The translations under genes and the position numbers were made by a program. Below, piece by piece: positions 1-13,700 of a DNA stretch of 64,000 nucleotides. The notes under the pieces were generated by a model. That model ran no database searches. It saw nothing but the letters and a program-made list of their open reading frames with translations, and was not told the origin of the DNA. The stretch's first letter is position 1; every line of letters begins with the position of its first letter. This DNA comes from Paralvinella palmiformis. Lineage: Eukaryota > Annelida > Polychaeta > Terebellida > Alvinellidae. Location of the stretch: contig JAODUP010000563.1 of NCBI GenBank assembly GCA_025642065.1, positions 432,547-496,546 of the forward strand. Direction: 5' to 3'.

Positions 1-1650
1 GTAATTAAACGCATTTATTGTTTCAATGAGGATAAGCTAATGTCAGAACCTGTAGATTACAATATTTCGTTGCAGGTAGTTATACTTAAAATGACCAAAC
101 TCGTTTATTGGTCATGTAGTATCCAGAATTTTCATCAATGAATATCCCAGGCAGCACATTGTTTCAAACTGCTAGTTGCAGCCGCATAATCCATAATAGT
201 CATTTGTGGCTGTACAAACGCAGTACATTTGAATTGATTTGAGAAATATCAAGAAATAGGGATATGACACTGAGAGGCATAATGAAACACTTTCTTCCAG
301 TTTGGTCACTATAAATAATGAGCGTTTGAAGTTATCCCTCGTCCTCCATTATTCTATTCATGGTCAGCCTCGGAGGATTTTATTTTTTGCCGCATTTTTA
401 ATGTCACATTCTAGTTTAGGGAACCAACAGCGCCATTTAACATGGTAGGCGATTCATAACATTGGGAGTTAAGCATACTACTACTACTACTAATAATAAT
501 GTATATTTAATAATACCCCAAATAATGTGTCTGTAAAAACCCTATAAGTGATTTAAAAGATAAGAATTATTTATCTGTGAAAGCAATCTTGAACAGGTGT
601 GTTTTTAGAAATATCTTATCTGGTCTGTCAAATGTAAATTTAAAAACATAATTCTGAACGCTCAAACTCAACTCAAGTAGTACACACTTTACCCGTTAAA
701 TTAAAACGTTGTAATTGGTTTTTGCATGCTACTGAAGACACATTAAACCTATACGACCTTCAACCTTAAGCACCACAGATTTAACCCATAAGATATAAAT
801 ACTGCATGTGATCTATTGTTGCACTCATAAACAAAGACTAACCCACGTACCATACATTTAACGCTAGATTATATCATCACTATATAGGAATCAGCGGGTG
901 AAAAAAAGTCGGCGCTGGTCACACGTGGGACATATGGCAGAATGGCGAGTTCCCAATGAAATAAAATCCACATAGGTGTAAGCCCGAATCGAATACGCAA
1001 CCCGTAGGTTTGTAGCGGAGTGCTCAAAGCACTGATCTATCGAAGAGCCTTGCAGATTCGAAATAAGACTCGCTTAATTGTATACATATCGAGTAAGTCA
1101 CCACAGCACACATTCGTGTTAAAGTGTCTTAATTATACAGCTCCACTCACCCATCAACGATTTGCTTTTGAAACATTCAGAATTCGATCTGCATCACTTG
1201 AACATATAAAATAGTTCACCTGTAGTTTGCTTTTAAGTTTGCATCGTTATATGTGACCCAAATTCAACATTTCGTCAGAATTATAAGAATATAGGTTCTT
1301 TCTGTTAATTTCCATAACTACAGACCGACTCTTTGTTCTGTAAAGGATGATAATTTATAAATGGTTGTAATTTATAGTGTATTTAACATTGTATAATTGC
1401 TTTCAGTAGGCTATAAAGAACTACATCAATATCATTTAAACCTTTTCTATATTTAGTCAAATTTTTATTATATTACCATATTCCTATACATACCAGCAAC
1501 CCATTATATTTCTATTATCGATCTATATATATATATATATATCCACATGCTTAATATATACAATGTATGTGTTTTTGTCCTTTCTAGCTTATATTTTTGA
1601 TAATTTATATGTAGGTTGCGCTTCACTCAGTTTCAATCACTGTGCACGTA
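1..1650. other. Intergenic, AT-rich
   Basis: No gene model could be supported here. It contains one degraded SINE (about 893-1020), short (TA) runs and otherwise unremarkable AT-rich sequence. The 64-codon ORF at 1020-1214 has no recognised family. Confidence 0.5.
893..1020 (-). repeat. tRNA-derived SINE family B, degraded copy
   Basis: On the - strand: a box-B-like GTATTCGATTCGGGC, a middle part, and the end CATATGTCCCACGTGTGACC, which matches the copies near 13.8, 32.4 and 48.6 kb. Confidence 0.5.
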
Positions 1651-1659
1651 TATATGTTA

Positions 1660-1800
1660 ATCTGTATAATCAGGTACATCTATATTACCTGAAACATCTA
1701 TATTACCTGAAATATTCAGTTAATGCGTGTATTGCTAACTGAGATTTAATTACCTGAAAATTTCAGGTAATATATACATATATTACCTGATTATACAGAT
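1660..1800. repeat. Foldback (hairpin) element
   Basis: Outer arms ATCTGTATAATCAGGTA (1660-1676) and its exact reverse complement (1784-1800), with further inverted TTACCTGAAA/TTTCAGGTAA pairs inside. The whole 141 bp can fold into an imperfect hairpin, as non-autonomous foldback/MITE elements do. Confidence 0.75.
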
Positions 1801-2554
1801 CAACACACACACATATACTTCTTCAAATTTGGGGTAGAGACTCCTGGCTGTCGCTTATTGGGCACAACCACCTGGTGTTGACTTATATATATATATATAT
1901 ATAGTACTGTTTATGGTTTCACTCGTTTCATTTTTGGATTAAAGTTGTGATTATTCTTTGATGATTTAACCATCAGCCAAATTCATCTCGGATTATGCAA
2001 CAGTATTAAAACAGCAACAAGTGCTTACATCTCGTGTGATTACTTCAACGTATTTTGTCATCGTATAGTCATAATATACGGTTATACCACGTTTATTTAA
2101 TCAATTTGCACTTTAAAGTCTTTATGTTACTTATATATCAAACAAATCGATGACTATAACAATCTCTGAATTATTTGTTGTTAGCTTGAAGACAATGACG
2201 GAATTTCATAACAATAACAAGATAATAGGCTCTAAAAATTTAATGACTAAACGAATTCACACCTACAACAGGTCTAACCTACTCGAAATCATCTTGTTTA
2301 CGTGAACACAAATAGGGTCATTGTCAGCAGACGACCTTGACAGTGATAATAAAACGACTTCCTGGTTACAGCGCCATCTGGAAGTGTCATCAGATAATTG
2401 TAAATATATAATTTGGAGATAGAACAGGCGTGTGTATTCGTTATGTTCTGAACAGCAAGCTTTAGATTGCACTATTGTTGTGGCTTATGTAAGGAAGGTG
2501 ACATTCTGGCTCGTTACGCAATACAATCAAGTCAAATTCGTTTGGGGGGTGGCT

Positions 2555-2625
2555 GATCAGACGCATGCGCATAAGTTGTTTACGAGTTGAGTGCTGCCCA
2601 CGTGACCTCATCATGGCGGCCGTTG
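2555..2625 (+). promoter_or_regulatory. Candidate IRS core promoter motifs
   Basis: A locally GC-rich stretch upstream of IRS exon 1 holds an NRF1-like ACGCATGCGC (2561-2570), a perfect CACGTG E-box (2599-2604) running into TGACCTCA, and a YY1-like CATGGCGGC (2612-2620). Such a cluster is common at TATA-less housekeeping-type start sites. The transcription start itself is inferred, not seen. Confidence 0.5.
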
Positions 2626-2642
2626 TCGGTGTTATGGTATAG
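2613..2642 (+). other. Upstream ORF 1 in the IRS leader
   Basis: Short ORF (MAAVVGVMV, stop TAG) starting in a fair Kozak context (ATCATGG). It counts as a uORF only if transcription starts upstream of it; the ATG also overlaps the YY1-like motif, so it may instead mark the start site. Confidence 0.4.
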
Positions 2643-2963
2643 CCTGCTTCAAATCAAGTTTATCACACTGGAAATGTATGAGTGTGGTCAGGCCTCGGCC
2701 GCAGTAGAAATATGGAAAGCCGAAACCAAAAACGCGTGAACGATTGACATGTGCATCAACGTCTGGCATCACGGCGGCCATACGTTGGTGATACTGTTTA
2801 TTTTCAGTTGGGCGCAGCTCGTCATTAGATCTTGTGCCTTGGACACTCCAGGGGTGATCACACATTACGTGGCTCCCTCCGTCTGTCATATTCCGTGTGT
2901 TGCATATTGTGATTGACAGCTGGTAAATTAGTGCATTTGATCCGCTACCTTATTAGGCTCAGA

Positions 2964-2987
2964 ATGGCCTTATGTCAGCAACAGTGA
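2964..2987 (+). other. Upstream ORF 2 in the IRS leader
   Basis: Seven-codon ORF (MALCQQQ, stop TGA) with a good Kozak context (AGAATGG), in the same frame as the main start and ending 24 nt before it. It could reduce or regulate IRS translation by reinitiation. Confidence 0.55.
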
Positions 2988-3011
2988 TTTTTGTACACTC
3001 AAGCTGGCAGC

Positions 3012-3074
3012 ATGTCTACTAACGTGGATACACAGAGGGATGTCAAAAGGATGGGGTATCTGAAAAAACAAAAG
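3012..3074 (+). CDS. IRS: IRS coding exon 1 (start of PH domain)
   Basis: 21 codons ending with GYLKKQK, the first beta strand of the PH domain. The donor is AAAAG|GTAATG, phase 0. An in-frame TGA at 2985-2987 supports this ATG as the start. Confidence 0.92.
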
Positions 3075-6000
3075 GTAATGTTTGATCTGTGACTGTCTAC
3101 CTTTTGTTGCTGTCCTTTGTGGTTTATTTATGCTTTATTTGCAGCCGTACGTATGACATGTATTTGTTGCCTATTAGTCTATCATTGCTAACTACTATGT
3201 TACACTTAGACTAGTATACTATGTTACTAGTATGTATACTAGACTATTCTAGTTACTAGTAGTAACTGTCTTAGTGTATTATTGTATAGTATCACAAAAC
3301 TAAGCATTAAGCCTTTAAGGGCTTTTATTTGAATTAGAGTTATATTATAATCATGACCTGTCATAAAGATCTTTATTTAAAATTCACATCTGTTTATACA
3401 TGGTTATTATCAATAGTGCTTTTTAAATTAGCACACAGATGTTTGAGATGAGTCATAACAAGGTATTGGTGTTTTCATATAGTTCTTCATCCCAGTGTTA
3501 ATTACTTGATGTCTTTGTTTATTTTTGTGGACAAGAAATGTTTAGGTAAGAGTTTACTGAGTGAATGTCATACATTGGTACTCAATTGTTATAAAATCAC
3601 TGTTAGTGTTAATCTTAGATCAAGATGTGGTATGTGACTGGACATAAACATATTTAGAATCTAAAAGCTAAAATATCATTTGTATTAGATCTAGTGGAAG
3701 TATTATTACTTCATCTGTATATGGGTGCATTAAAAAAAGAAACAATATATTGTTCATCTTGTCATACTCATCATCTCAAGTTGAATATGCATTTTATAAG
3801 AATCTTTTTGGGCAGGTTTAACCCGCCCGCTGGGCTAAACCTTGGTTAAACTAATTTTTAGGCATAATGCACCACTAATTGCTTCAATAAAACCAAGTAA
3901 ATGCAAATAAACATTTATTATCTATACTGAGCACACAAATAACAATATACTACACAAAACAATAACAAAAGTGTTCAAATATTCACCAGTCTAATTCAGC
4001 ACCACCACGAAGTTCACGATAACAAGAGACAAGCTTAGCTGATTATGTTGATTGGTGCAGCATCTTAACAACATCTTTAAAATGCATACCAAACAACTAC
4101 TGTATAAAATGTATGAATTTGTGAGTCAATATACTGTATTCTGAGAAAAACCCAGTTTAACCTGGGTTAAACTAGTAAAACTCAGGTTAAACTCCAACCC
4201 TGTATAAGATAGTATAATTATAATAATAATCTGAATCCGGTGTTATATTCTGGTAGTATAAACCACAGTATCCTAAGCAACAAGTGTTTATATTGGAACC
4301 CAAACACTCTGCCACTTGAGATATATCATCATCAGAGACAGATTATCTCAATTATTGACACTTAACCGCACCCATTTGAATAGATCTATGCAGTGCATAT
4401 GGGACTGTTTTTTTAAAGGTTGGGTTTAACTAGGGTTAGGATATACAGTATTTTCTCTAAACCCAGCATGTCATATAGCTTGGCCTGGGTCCCACCAAAA
4501 ACAAATGGTCATCTTAAGACCGGTCCACTCTATACCTTGTTTCAGCCTACCAACGCAACTGTTATGAATTATGGTTCTGTCTCTGCCTAATAGCTGCAAT
4601 GGTAGATCTTGAGATCAAGATCTTTGGAGAGAATTAGTTCATGGGCTGTCTGGATTTGGTCATGAGTGAGATCCTGCCTTCTCCATGTTAGATGTAGATA
4701 GCAGTGTTCCAGCTAGGTTATTACACAGTGGTGCAATGCCCTGTCCCTATTTAACTGCACCCTGTACATTTTATTTTGCGCCCTGTGTATTTATAGGGTG
4801 CCCAATGTTATTGTTAATTATGATACTCTCTTTTTCATGAATATTAACTAAATGCCAAAGTTAACTAAAAAACTGATTTCAGATGAGTGAGATCCTGCCT
4901 TCTCTATGTTAGATGTAGATAGCAGTGTTCCAGCTAGGCTATTACACAGTGGTGCAATGCCCTGTCCCTATTTAACTGCACCCTGTACATTTTATTTTGC
5001 GCCTTGTGTATTTATAGGGTGCCCAATGTTATTGTTAATTATGATACTCTCTTTTTCATGAATATTAATTAAGTAAATGCCAAAGTTAACTAAAAAAACT
5101 GATTTCAAATGATGTGCACTCAAAAATATTTTTCATGCGTAAAAGTGCCCTCCATCTGCCAACTGCACCCTGTACTTTTTAAAAGCTAGCTGGAACACTG
5201 GATAGTAAATGAGGAGATGGTTGGATGTTCCTACTCGTTCTTCTTGACTTTATGTCATTGAAGACATTTGTCTGAGGAATTTTACCAAAGCATAACATGC
5301 ATTAGCAGTACATGTACTAGTCTAATCAGGCTGAAGGTAATCCAGAATATGTGTGACAGTTGAAAGGAGATGAGTATTACATTAAATACAGCATCATAGA
5401 TTTAGCACTTGTATTATGACATACATGTGTATTTTTTATTATATTAGAGATAAAAAATAATTCATGCCATTCTAACAACTACCTTGCATATAAAGTTAAT
5501 TAGGTATAAATTGATGACAGAATCCCCTGAAAGTTTTTAAACAGTTTTCACAAAATTCCTGGTTTCACAATCTTACTGTAACATATTTATATAAATGTTA
5601 GTTAGGGTTGGCAGATTTAACCTCCTCCCAGGTTGATTTAAACTGGGTTAAACTCATTTTGGGGTACAATTCATCACTATTTGATTTATTACTCACCTAA
5701 AGCACATAGATATGATACATAGGTATGTACACATGATATGATATGATACATAGGTATGTACACATGACATGATACATAGGTATGTACACACATCACTTTG
5801 ATCATTGATGGCATGATATAAGTTTTGCTGCTTTCCTGTTCAGAGTTGGCAGATTTAACCCACACAGGTTAAACTAATTTTTAGTAACAATTCATCATTA
5901 GTTAATTATATAAAACACACTAAGTGCAAATTAAACATTTATCTATATTAAGCACACAAATATACTACATAAAACAATAACAACAGTGTTCAGATATTCA

Positions 6001-9000
6001 CCAGTCTAATTCTGCACCATGACGAAGTTCATGATAGCAAGACACACTTGGCTGCTTTCTCTAGGCCCAACCGGTTATGCACCTTGGTCTGGATAGCACC
6101 AAAGTTGGATAAAATCTGGTTACTCAATTGCTGAATAGATCAATTTACCTCCTGCAATTCACCTCCTGGGCGTCAGAAGCCAATTTAACAAAAAAGCTAA
6201 ACCTACCAATCATGGAGCAGGTCAATTGATTCAGGCCATCAACAAATCATAGTATCTTACATAATTACTGCAGTGTGATAGTGTCTAGTTGTTTCCACCA
6301 GCAGCATAATATCTCAAATATTGGATAATGTTGATTGGTGCACATTGTCAGCATCTTAACATCTTAAAAATGCATACCATTCAAACAACTACTTTTCATG
6401 TGTATAAAATGTATAAATTTGTGAGTCAATATACTGCATTCTGAGAAAACCCCAGGTTAAACTAGTAAAATTTAGGTTTAACCTGTTGGGCTGGGATAAA
6501 CCAGTTTAACCCAGGTTAAACTCCAACCCTGAACCTGTTATGTAGCTTAGTCTGGATGGCACCAAAGTTTGAGATAATCCTTTTAAATCACCCTGAACTG
6601 GATGGAGGAAAGAACAGCATAATGGCTAGATCATACAGATCAGTGTTCATGCCTTTAGATGTCTTCTAACCACATGTCCACCACCTAGATGGCTTCAGTT
6701 AGCAAACACAACTGTCAATAAATATTGACAGTGTGACTCTGTGAGTCAAATGATCTTGTTTTACCAGTGTCATTCACTTGATTTTTTTGTCTCTTTCATC
6801 TTATAGAGATTCTACTATTTCTAGCAAATCTTCACTCAGTTTTATGTAACCCATCTTACAAGAACTAGTTGTACATTGACACATCTATTCCAACACACCA
6901 ACTTAGGATTCATAAGTAGAACTAGAAGCTACAGTGCATGAAGATTAGGTTGGCTGAGGCTTGGTTAGAAATAAATATTTTTGTGGTGTTTGTTCAATCA
7001 GTCTTTCAATTTCTTAGGGACCCCAAACACCATTTCCATGGTGGTAGTGATAGCTGCTATGCCTTAAAAATGATATGACATACCTCAGTGAGTTTACGGT
7101 TATCATTTTCAAGTCTTGATCCATTAAAATGTCATCTTATTTAATTTTTTCACTATCTTGTAATTGTGTGTTCAGTGTTACTAAAATTTGGCATCACAGT
7201 CATCATGAATGGACCGAGGTTGTGGGTGGCCTAGCAGTCAAGCACTGAATTAGACTGAGAAATTCTCAGTTCAGATCTACCTGATGACTACTGGTCTTTC
7301 ATTTCATATGCTCACTGGTTGACTCAGCCATAAATGAGGAAACAATTGGACATTGGTCATAATTGGTGGATTATTGTGAGTCAAGCTGGAAAATGTTTAC
7401 TTCCAGAAAAATTTAAATTGGTATCAGATTGTGACATACACAAACATACATACATTACAATTTTCAGCATGAAATGTCTCATCTTAGGATTACATAGCTG
7501 TGTGAATATTTTGTTTTGTATAGATATAGCTGATATTAAATGTTTAAGAAAAGTGTACTTTTTATGTAAGAAAAAATCTGGATTTTAGTCACAGATTACG
7601 CAGTTTATTTTCCCACAGTAACTGAATTATTGCTTTGTAAATTTATTCTGTTATGAAACGTACTGGTAATAGAAGAATGAAAAATAGTGGAACAAACCAT
7701 GCCACCAACATATAAATGAATTTGTCTTATCTGTCATTATTTTTAGACAATGAAGAAGAAGTTGTTCGTCCTTCGTGAGGAGAGTGAGAATGGCCCTGCA
7801 CGTCTAGAATATTATGACAGCGAGAAGAAGTTTGTCTGCAGTCGTCCCAAACGCAGCATCCATCTGCACAATTGTTTCAGCATCAATGCCAAGAGTGACT
7901 CCAAGCACAAATATGCCATCGTGCTCTATACACGTGAGGATTGCTTCACCGTGATCTGCGAGAATGAGTCGGATCACAAGGAGTGGCTGTCAGCCATGAT
8001 CAATCTACGTAATTATCACACGCATGGCAACTCAGCATGTCCACTGTATGGTGAGTTTGTGTTATTGTTATTGGCCCACACTCTGTAACAAAGATAAGGA
8101 GAGAAATCAATAATAATAATCTAGATTTAGTTAGGGTCTCTTATCAAAAAGAGCTATTCAAAGATATTGCCAGATATTATACGAAGAGTAAGACCCAGTC
8201 AGAAATTAGAATGATCTTTATTAGTTAGTTTTTAGAACAGATTTAAACTTTTCAAGAGGAGATGTACCTCAAGTCACCACTATTAACCTGTTCTCCAAAG
8301 TTGAGGCTGCTACGTATTTCTTTGCTTTAGTAAAAAGATTCTTCTATATCAAAGGCTATATTTCAAGATGGTTTATTTGAGAACCATAATGAGAGAGAAA
8401 CAATGCCATTTCCTGAAGTTTTGACTTTGAGTTCAGACCCATCCACCTATCACATTGAAGAAAGATGTTATAGACAGTATGATGTTTCAACTCTACAAAC
8501 TATTATATATACAGATATTATGGAAAATTTGGTGTTGTCATATCATTGGTTTATGGTCACTCAGCAATAATTTATTATTTCTGCTCGATGTCAAGCATTT
8601 TGCTTTTACATTTTGTTGATATAGTTACTATAATTAATGCAATGTTACTGGATGGTGTTTATTATCAGTCTTTTAAATTTATTTACACATTTGTTCTACA
8701 AAAACACTCATTGCCATTATAATTAAACAGATTATAAATCTAAATGAACCCTTAAATCAGCTTTGTAATCGTCACTTATCAAATAGTCAAATAAGTTTAT
8801 CAAATTATGTTCCAAAAAAGATGACAGTAATTTGTATGATGACACACAAATGCGCTCCTAAACATGAAACCAAGTTTTTATTATCAATGTGAGTGAATAC
8901 CTTTTACTTATATCTACATCTCTTTTACAGAACATATATGGCCAGTTACAGTAAAATCTAAAGGACTTGGTAGCAGTAAGCACCTTTCAGCAGGACAGTA

Positions 9001-10765
9001 CAGACTCTGTTTGATGCCTAAAGAGATCAGCTTTATACGACAGAACAGAGACACACCAGACTTGGTGCTTCAGGTAAGTGTAGTTATTATGATAAGAATC
9101 TAGATGAAAAACAAAACTAAATCCACTAGCCCAACAAAATTTCTAACTAGCCCAACAAATATTTTTATGAACCCCCAACAAGTTACTAGTCCAAACAAAA
9201 CTGTGCTGGAGTTAGCAGAGAATGCCAGATTCTCAAGTTGGGTGTGTCTAGAGTTAATGTCAACGTAAATTGAACATACCCAAGAACCACACCCTTGATA
9301 TACCTGATATTTATTCAAATGTTACATTGTAACATTTGCTGTGAACTATTGCTTTAATTGCTCCATTTATATAAAAAAATCAGGAAGTCATCAAAAAATA
9401 TTTGAAAAACCATGATACATAGTAATCGTGACCACATAATTGATATTCTGTAATTATCATCTGTAATTTGAATGCCAATCACCTATCCCCCCTTCCATTT
9501 ACATCTGAGCAGTGATACTATGTTAGGTGATATACAAGTTTCAAAGGGAATTACTATCCTCCATCCCCAACCAGGATACCTGCCTCTACAAATGTTCCTA
9601 TGGCAGATATGGAAACTTTAAAGCTGTATGAGGGCTGAATGATCTGGCCATCCCCCCCTCCTTGCAACCTGGCAGAGTCATCAATGAAGAGTCAAATGTT
9701 GGTAGCTTCATGTGAAATCTAGATCTATTGACATTAAACAAACCCAGAGTTTTCAATAATATTATTTATAGCATAGATGAGATGAGTCAAACTGATTTAT
9801 TTGTTGCAAAATATTTGTTTTCCACCATGTTTAAAAATGAGCTTCATCAACTGGTGAAATCCATTTTCAGAATGGCATTGAGCGGCTGTGGTTCCTATAC
9901 AAACTACAATGTAACAATTTTCCAAACAAATTATAAAATATATCAGAATATAATATATTATTTATCTAATATGTTAACATACTAATTTTTTTATAATTTT
10001 TAGAAGGCATATTCCACAGAATTATTAGCACATTTTCAAAAAATTCCTGGTGTTATCATGCCATAAAATGTATGTGCATTTCTTCCACCACGCTGAGCTC
10101 CGAAACGGCTGAAACCTGTTGCACCAAAAATGAACACAAGACTCCCACATATTTTGTCTCAAAATGGCAGTAGCTTGGTCAGGATAGTATTTTGGACCAG
10201 TCACTACCCTGAAGACAAAATCCACAAGTTCTAGGCTTCCAGGGGGCACCTGTGTGGTCTAGTTGGTAGCACATTGGGCCACAGATCATTACCACCTGAG
10301 TTTGAATCTTGGCATGGGCATATCTGGAAGGTGGTTCATTACCTTTGGAGGTCACTTGGCCCATTTAGCCTACCATGTGCACAAAAGTGGCCGTAAAACA
10401 CCAATCATCATCATCCGGACTACTGGTTTTTCTGGCCCTGCCATAATAATCTTTTACACTAGAGTTTAACTCGGGGATGCAGTTTGTCCCTAGTATTTTG
10501 TAAATCCCAGATTGTAACTATAGTTGTTACCATTTTACTGTGTTAGTACCTGTAATTTAAAAATATAACAGCATCAGTTTCTATATTATTGTAATTGTAT
10601 TTATATTTGTAGCTTGCTAGCATCAGGAAGTGTGGCCACACAGAGTGTTTCTTCTATCTGGAGCCTGGTAGGATGGCTGTTACTGGTTCTGGTGTGTTGT
10701 GGATGCAAGTTGAGGATGCTGTTATAGCACAGAACATGCATGAAGCTATCCTCAGGTATCTTGTC

Positions 10766-10796
<31 letters not shown>

Positions 10797-13700
10797 CTCG
10801 TGTATAAGATGCACTTATGTATAAGACGCACCTGGTTTTTGGACCAATAACCCCCCTGTAGTTGAACCTGCATATAAAGACTCACTAAAATCAGCAATAT
10901 TTATTCAAAACCAAAAAATTCATCATCATCACTCTCTTCACTGAACATCTGTTGTACCTGTTCATGTGTAATCATACATGTCACCGACTTCTTCGTTGGA
11001 GTCAATGTTGGATTTGTCATACTGTTCAGCCCACAATACATCATCTTCTGTGCCATCTAAATCATTGCTGATAGAGCACTTCCTGAACAATTTGGTAATG
11101 ATGGCTGATGGCTGGGTTGATTTAATCCGAGGTTGTTTTCACCCACTGTGTGACGATAGGTAACAACAGCTGCTTCAGGTTGCCTGCTGCTGTGCGTTCG
11201 TTTCCGTAATGCTGTTTAAAGTAGTTTATTAGTAGTTCCCTTGTGCCAGCTTTGGAAGTAATTGACACATTGTTTTCTGTAATCATTTTCCTTTGATGTG
11301 GCTTCTATATGGTCATTCTTTGCATGGCCTCATTTACCATTCCATTCAATTATACACACTCACATATCTACATAGTAAAGTCTTTATGGTCACGTCACTA
11401 ATTAGAAGATCAGATTAAATATCACAATTAAGTTTGGATTTGAAAGACAACAGAGAAAACACACCTAATAAATTTGTTTATTGTTCAAATATTCATTATT
11501 AACAATAAAAAACAATATTATTGTATTTCCCCCTAAATTATGCCAAATAGTACCTTCCCTTTTAGTATGACCTGCATATAAGACACACTCGATTTTGACG
11601 TCGATTTCAGAGTATATAAAGTGTCTTATATGCAAATATATATGTGGAAGTGTAAGAACCCTAATATATATATATATATATATATATAACCAATCAGTTA
11701 ATCAATATGATTTATTCAGTATTTTATGTACATATAAAACCTATGCTTTTAAATAGCACCCCTGTGTCTCCATGAATATAAACTACTAAACTAACTTAGT
11801 TAAGGCATTGAATAACTATAATGACTTACATTAAATGAATATAACATAAAAATAAATACAGTTACTCTGTTTTATTGCTATCCATTTAAACATTTAAAAC
11901 TTATTTAAAAAAAAGGAAATTATTTATAATTATTAAAGTTTGTATCCTGATTGTTCCATAATTTTCCACCATATGAGCTAATACAAAATTATAATTTAGT
12001 TCTGTTGGTATGAGGGTGAAATTAATCTGTTTGTTTGATTTAGTATGAACAATGTTTATAGCGTAAACATAAGTTTGAGCAAGTTCTGATAGAGTGGTGT
12101 TTGCTTTATACACTGCTTTGTACATTTTAAATCAGATCTAAGTATTTATGACAACATAATTGTTTTAAACAATACCCTGATATTATTATTAAATACTGTA
12201 CAGTTCTCAACAAATCTGCAGTATGGCTTTAGTTGTGCATCTAATATTTTCCCAAATTGGTGTAATTGTTTTGAATATTTCTTGATTATATTTAGATGAG
12301 AGTGCTCATTTGCAATGTGGTTGTTGACATCAAGATAGCTATGACCAATCAGGTTATCGTTGCCATGTATGACAGGACTTACAATATACTGACATTTAAA
12401 ATGATAGTGTATGCAATAAATGAAACAATGATGATGACAAATTAATTTGATATAATATTGAGAGCAAGCAACCTGACAGCATAGTGGTTAGAGCACTGCA
12501 CTAGAAACCTCCAGGTTGTGGGTTTGAATCTGACCCATATCTGTGTTTGTAGAATTTATTTCCTTAATGAATTGCCCTTCAACCAGGTATGACCAGTGAA
12601 CTTTAAAGCCAAACCCTGATTGGTTGTCTCAAATAATTATTTGGTTTTGTCCTGCACTTCAGCTTTATGACTGCCTCAAGTATGTCAGCCGACCAGCCCA
12701 CATTTCGTACCCGTCGTCACACAGTCACTGACAAGTCGAAGCCAAGTAATCTGCCAGTTAAACAACACAGCACACCACATGCTACATCAACGATGCCAGT
12801 CACAAGATCAAAAACGATGAGTGCTGCAGACCAGCCAGCTAGGTATAGATCACATGTAATATTCTTCATTGTTTGGATACAAAAGTGGCCGTAAAACACT
12901 AACATTTACATTCCATCATTGTTTGGGTGAGATTGTGTTTGATGTGTCTTGTGTTTGGTGAAAGGTTCTCCTAGTTTGAGCCATAAATCCTAAGCTAATT
13001 TATGTCTGTTGAGGAAGGTATCTATATTAACATTTACTGTCACTGAAAATATCATCTCTTATTTATGTGGTAAAGATTTCTGTCAGTTTAAAAATATGGG
13101 GCTTCTATAATTAGTTTATATTGATGTCCATTCAAGGTATTCATTGTGTGGACAACATTATTGTTGATAAACGACCACATTTTCCTCTACTTGCAGATGT
13201 ACATTTATAATTTATAATTGGTTGTGCTGACATAAAGAACCATATTGTGCATGCATGTCTGTCTTTTTTAATTAAAGTGTAATAGCAGATATACAGAAGT
13301 ATGCTTGACTGTACTGGAGTATTTACACAGAATTTATGCGAATCACTTGTCTTAATACCATATCAAACAATATCTGATCTTTCAGTTTAATTTGAATGTT
13401 TCAATGGCTGAACTGATAATGGAATTGGTCATGAACATCTGGAATTTAGGTTTGAATCCTGAACTGTATCTTTCATTTCACCATTACCTATAAATATTTA
13501 TTGGTCCATATAGCTTACTTTATGCACATAAAACATAAATTTCTTTTTTGGTAACTCAGTTTCATCATTCTGTCAAGTTTTTCCAGTGTTTGTAGGTTGA
13601 TAACACCCTTCCTCCCCCCCCCCCTCCTCCCAAAATAGGTTCAGGGTTTAGAGTTGTTTCACTGTATATCATAAGAGCGACTAAAAAGGGGTGATCATGA

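Larger units (their letters stand above)
3075..7746 (+). other. IRS intron 1
   Basis: 4.7-kb intron between the first two PH-domain exons. It carries three hAT-type elements or relatives (about 3808-4202, 4702-5200, 5841-6531), a short minisatellite (about 5711-5795) and a degraded tRNA-like segment near 7210-7270. An 84-codon ORF at 7334-7588 shows no recognised motif. Confidence 0.7.
9074..10612 (+). other. IRS intron 3
   Basis: Holds a repeat fragment at 9118-9210, inverted relative to 52587-52690, and a SINE at 10242-10415. The 85-codon ORF at 9728-9985 has no recognised motif. Confidence 0.6.
10756..12662 (+). other. IRS intron 4
   Basis: Mostly occupied by a pogo-type element (about 10789-11645) flanked by (TA) microsatellites, and a SINE family B head near 12478-12545. 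The rest is plain AT-rich sequence. Confidence 0.6.

Noticed and set aside
2632..2889. 85-codon - strand ORF opposite the IRS leader
   Set aside because: No recognised motif, and it lies antisense to the probable IRS first exon. It looks like a chance frame in the less AT-rich promoter area.
10978..11163. 61-codon + strand ORF in IRS intron 4
   Set aside because: It is the antisense shadow of the pogo-type transposase tail, which reads on the - strand.
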